Origin: an uncultured Lautropia sp. | GTDB lineage: Bacteria; Pseudomonadota; Gammaproteobacteria; Burkholderiales; Burkholderiaceae_E | NCBI GenBank assembly: GCA_938046755.1 | Contig: CALIXC010000211.1 | Location: forward strand, 1-24,453 | DNA: 24,453 bases | Reading direction: 5' to 3' | Part shown: one piece after another, positions 22,194-24,453 of the stretch | Layout: every line of letters begins with the position of its first letter | How positions within the stretch are numbered: position 1 is the stretch's first letter | Position numbers and translations under genes: made by a program | Notes under the pieces: generated by a model | Database searches by the model: none | The model's input: only the letters and a program-made list of their open reading frames with translations | What the model was told of the DNA's origin: nothing

Positions 22194-22559
22194 ATGGCAC
22201 GTATTGCTGGAGTCAACGTTCCGGATCGTCAGCACACCGTTATCGGTCTGACGGCCATTTACGGCATCGGCCGGGCTCGTGCCCAGGCCATCTGCGCCGC
22301 GGTCGGTATCGAGCCTTCCAAGAAGGTCCGCGACCTGAGCGATGCCGAGATGGAGCGCATCCGTGATCAGGTTGGCCGTTTCGTCGTCGAGGGTGACCTG
22401 CGTCGCGAAGTCTCGATGTCGATCAAGCGCCTGATGGACCTGGGTTGCTATCGTGGCCTGCGCCACCGTCGTGGCCTGCCGGTCCGTGGTCAGCGTACCC
22501 GTACCAACGCACGCACCCGCAAAGGTCCGAGCAAGGCCGGCGTGGCATTGAAGAAGTAA
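22194..22559 (+). CDS. rpsM: Small-subunit ribosomal protein S13 (uS13)
   Basis: 121 residues. It is the 30S head protein that bridges to the large subunit and contacts P-site tRNA through its C-terminal tail. It starts MARIAGVNVPDRQHTVIGLTAIYGIG and keeps GCYRGLRHRRGLPVRGQRTRTNARTRKG. AGAGAGGA lies 8 nt before the ATG. In E. coli, S4 represses the alpha operon at a pseudoknot just before rpsM. I could not identify that fold here. Confidence 0.97.
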   Translation: MARIAGVNVPDRQHTVIGLTAIYGIGRARAQAICAAVGIEPSKKVRDLSDAEMERIRDQVGRFVVEGDLRREVSMSIKRLMDLGCYRGLRHRRGLPVRGQRTRTNARTRKGPSKAGVALKK

Positions 22560-22575
22560 AGGAGCCTGAGCAAAG

Positions 22576-22989
22576 ATGGCACGTAATCCTACAGCGCAGC
22601 AGGTTGCCGCTTCCCAGCGCGCCCGCAAGAAAGTCAAGAAGAACGTTTCCGACGGCATCGCACACGTCCACGCGTCCTTCAATAACACGATCATCACGAT
22701 CACCGATCGCCAGGGCAACACGCTGTCGTGGGCGACTTCCGGGGGTGCCGGTTTCCGGGGTTCGCGCAAGTCCACGCCGTTTGCAGCCCAGGTGGCGGCC
22801 GAAGCCGCCGGCCGTGTCGCTATCGAGTATGGCATCAAGAACCTGGACGTTCGGATCAAAGGCCCTGGCCCTGGCCGTGACTCCTCCGTCCGTGCGCTGA
22901 ACGCGCTGGGCATCAAGATCCTGTCGATCTCGGACGTGACTCCGGTGCCCCACAACGGGTGCCGTCCGCCCAAGAAACGCCGTATCTGA
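22576..22989 (+). CDS. rpsK: Small-subunit ribosomal protein S11 (uS11)
   Basis: 137 residues, a little longer than the E. coli 129 because of a basic N-terminal leader (ARNPTAQQVAASQRARKKVKK). S11 lies on the 30S platform and helps hold mRNA in the exit region. The core GIAHVHASFNNTIITITDRQGN, the KSTPFAAQVAAEAA stretch and the ending VTPVPHNGCRPPKKRRI are intact. It follows rpsM after 16 bp with GGAG about 11 nt before the ATG. Confidence 0.97.
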   Translation: MARNPTAQQVAASQRARKKVKKNVSDGIAHVHASFNNTIITITDRQGNTLSWATSGGAGFRGSRKSTPFAAQVAAEAAGRVAIEYGIKNLDVRIKGPGPGRDSSVRALNALGIKILSISDVTPVPHNGCRPPKKRRI

Positions 22990-23045
22990 TTCTTTCAAGA
23001 CCACCTTGTTCGACCGGCGGGTACTGATGCCCGCGGCGGACTAAC

Positions 23046-23061
23046 CGCGGCAAGAGCCGCG
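23046..23061 (+). promoter_or_regulatory. Hairpin in the rpsK-rpsD spacer
   Basis: CGCGGC (23046-23051) and GCCGCG (23056-23061) pair around loop AAGA. A further CCGCGG upstream (near 23030) could compete for pairing, giving two alternative folds. It ends about 9 nt before the AAAGGA ribosome site of rpsD. There is no T-tract. Confidence 0.4.
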
Positions 23062-23081
23062 CAGCAACAAAGGAACGTAAA

Positions 23082-23705
23082 GTGGCACGTTATACCGGAC
23101 CGAAGGCGAAACTCTCTCGCCGCGAAGGCACCGATCTCTTCCTGAAGAGCGCTCGTCGCTCCCTCGACTCCAAGGCCAAAGCCGACACCAAGCCTGGACA
23201 GCATGGTCGCACCAGTGGCCAGCGCACCAGCGACTATGGCCTGCAGCTGCGTGAGAAGCAGAAAGTCAAGCGCATGTATGGCGTCCTGGAGCGCCAGTTT
23301 CGTCGCTACTTTGCCGAAGCTTCCCGCAAGCGCGGCAACACTGGTGAGCTGCTGCTTCAGCTGCTGGAATCCCGTCTCGACAACGTCGTCTACCGCATGG
23401 GCCTGGCTTCCACCCGCGCCGAGGCACGTCAGCTGGTCTCGCACCGCGCCATTCTGGTCAACGGTGCCATCCTGAACGTCCCCTCTGCCGCCATCAAGCC
23501 CAACGACGTCATTGCCGTCAAGGAATCCGCCAAGAAACAGGCTCGGATCGTCGACGCGCTGAACCTGGCTGAGCAGTACAACTTCCCGTCCTGGGTCTCC
23601 GTGGACAAGAACAAGATGGAAGGTGTCTTCAAGGCCTACCCGGATCGGTCCGAGATCGCTGCCGACGTCAATGAAAGCCTGATCGTCGAGCTGTACTCGC
23701 GCTGA
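23082..23705 (+). CDS. rpsD: Small-subunit ribosomal protein S4 (uS4)
   Basis: 207 residues. It is a primary 16S rRNA binder, assembly initiator and accuracy factor; in E. coli it also represses the alpha operon. It starts with GTG at 23082, supported by AAAGGA 7 nt upstream and by the family start ARYTGPKAKLSRREGTDL. The S4 RNA-binding domain is at about residues 95-160 (LESRLDNVVYRMGLASTRAEARQLVSH). It has no cysteines in the N-terminus, so it is the zinc-free type. Confidence 0.97.
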   Translation: MARYTGPKAKLSRREGTDLFLKSARRSLDSKAKADTKPGQHGRTSGQRTSDYGLQLREKQKVKRMYGVLERQFRRYFAEASRKRGNTGELLLQLLESRLDNVVYRMGLASTRAEARQLVSHRAILVNGAILNVPSAAIKPNDVIAVKESAKKQARIVDALNLAEQYNFPSWVSVDKNKMEGVFKAYPDRSEIAADVNESLIVELYSR

Positions 23706-23729
23706 TCGGGTCAAGTGAGGTAAGTCCCT

Positions 23730-24453
23730 ATGCAGACTGCAATGCTCAAGCCACGCCTTGTGGAAGTCCAGGAGATCAGTGGACCTTCGCATGCCCGCGT
23801 GGTGATGGAGCCTTTCGAGCGTGGCTACGGCCATACGCTCGGCAACGCATTGCGGCGCGTGCTGCTGTCCTCCATGGTTGGCTATGCGCCGACCGAGGTG
23901 CAGATCGCCGGTGTGGTGCACGAGTATTCGACGGTGGACGGGCTGCGTGAAGACGTGGTCGATCTGCTGCTGAATCTGAAAGGCGTCGTTTTCAAACTGC
24001 GCGGCCGCAGCGAAGTGTTCCTCACGCTGCGCAAGGAAGTGCCTGGTCCGGTCAAGGCCTCCGATATCGAGCTGCCGCACGATGTGGAGATCATCAACCC
24101 CGATCACGTCATCGCAACGCTGACCGAGGGGGGCAAGCTGGACATGCAGATCAAGGTCGAGCAGGGCCGCGGCTATGTGCCCGGCAACATGCGCAACCTG
24201 GGCGACAGCAAGACCATCGGCCGCATCGTTCTGGACGCGTCCTTCTCGCCCGTTCGGCGCGTCAGCTACGCGGTCGAGAGCGCCCGTGTGGAACAGCGTA
24301 CCGACCTGGACCGTCTGCTGATCGACATCGAGACCAACGGTGCCATCGCGCCGGAGGAGGCCGTTCGCCAGTCCGCCCGCATTCTGGTCGACCAGCTGCA
24401 GGTCTTCGCCTCCATCGAGGGCAACGAGCCCCCGATCGCCATCGGCATGGGTA
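23730..24453 (+). CDS. rpoA: RNA polymerase alpha subunit, N-terminal part (runs off the window)
   Basis: The first 241 codons are present, out of about 325 expected. The N-terminal domain that dimerises and assembles beta and beta' is nearly complete: MEPFERGYGHTLGNALRRVLLSSMVGYAPTEV-type block, EDVVDLLLNLKGVVFKL, and DRLLIDIETNGAIAPEEAVRQSARILVDQL. The domain linker and the DNA- and activator-binding C-terminal domain lie beyond the right edge. GTGAGG lies about 10 nt before the ATG. It follows rpsD by 24 bp; rplQ would be the expected next gene. Confidence 0.97.
   Translation, partial: MQTAMLKPRLVEVQEISGPSHARVVMEPFERGYGHTLGNALRRVLLSSMVGYAPTEVQIAGVVHEYSTVDGLREDVVDLLLNLKGVVFKLRGRSEVFLTLRKEVPGPVKASDIELPHDVEIINPDHVIATLTEGGKLDMQIKVEQGRGYVPGNMRNLGDSKTIGRIVLDASFSPVRRVSYAVESARVEQRTDLDRLLIDIETNGAIAPEEAVRQSARILVDQLQVFASIEGNEPPIAIGMG

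Noticed and set aside
22995..24107. Open frame of 370 codons on the minus strand
   Set aside because: It is antisense to rpsD and rpoA, which are certain; there is no ribosome site or domain resemblance.

Overview
The window comes from a high-GC Gram-negative bacterium, most likely a betaproteobacterium of the order Burkholderiales. The evidence is the ribosomal proteins and the RNA polymerase alpha subunit, which read like Burkholderia-type sequences (L3 with GSIGMAQDPG, IF-1 with the NLPNATFRVKLENGHVV core, RpoA starting MQTAMLKPRLVEV), together with an outer-membrane LamB-type porin. The genus cannot be fixed from the sequence. An oral Lautropia-like organism would fit the sucrose and tannin genes, but that is only a guess.

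Layout. (1) 1-4.7 kb, plus strand: the tail of an NCS2 nucleobase permease, a 14-helix DHA2-type drug/solute efflux transporter 3 bp behind it, an exported subtype-B tannase, and a membrane-anchored metallo-beta-lactamase-fold hydrolase. (2) 4.8-9.8 kb, minus strand: a sucrose-use operon transcribed amylosucrase -> maltoporin/sucrose porin -> SLC45/GPH-like sugar transporter. The porin would pass sucrose across the outer membrane, the transporter would bring it into the cytoplasm, and amylosucrase would turn it into an alpha-1,4-glucan plus fructose. (3) 9.77-10.35 kb: a 585-bp divergent regulatory region with a strong dyad on the amylosucrase side and a sigma70-like promoter on the rplC side. 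(4) 10.35-24.45 kb, plus strand: S10, spc and alpha operon genes in the order rplC-D-W-B-rpsS-rplV-rpsC-rplP-rpmC-rpsQ // rplN-X-E-rpsN-H-rplF-R-rpsE-rpmD-rplO-secY-infA-rpmJ-rpsM-K-D-rpoA (rpoA runs off the window).

The most unusual structural point is the left end of the ribosomal cluster. rpsJ, which normally sits directly before rplC behind tuf, is absent, and the cluster starts at rplC with its own promoter beside the divergent sucrose operon. L3 also carries a roughly 17-residue N-terminal extension that no other in-frame start can remove. The S10 and spc parts are separated by a perfect 13-bp terminator hairpin, about 230 bp of apparently empty DNA, a second promoter (TTGTAA-17-TATACT) and a leader of about 290 nt with no obvious gene. 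Several intergenic spacers inside the spc/alpha part hold clear hairpins (rplF-rplR, rpsE-rpmD, infA-rpmJ, rpsK-rpsD).

I saw no tRNA, rRNA, insertion sequence, CRISPR array or phage gene. I found no clearly new multi-gene system. The best candidates for follow-up are the split S10 operon, the regulatory region between the sucrose and ribosomal operons, the long spc leader and the structured spacers.
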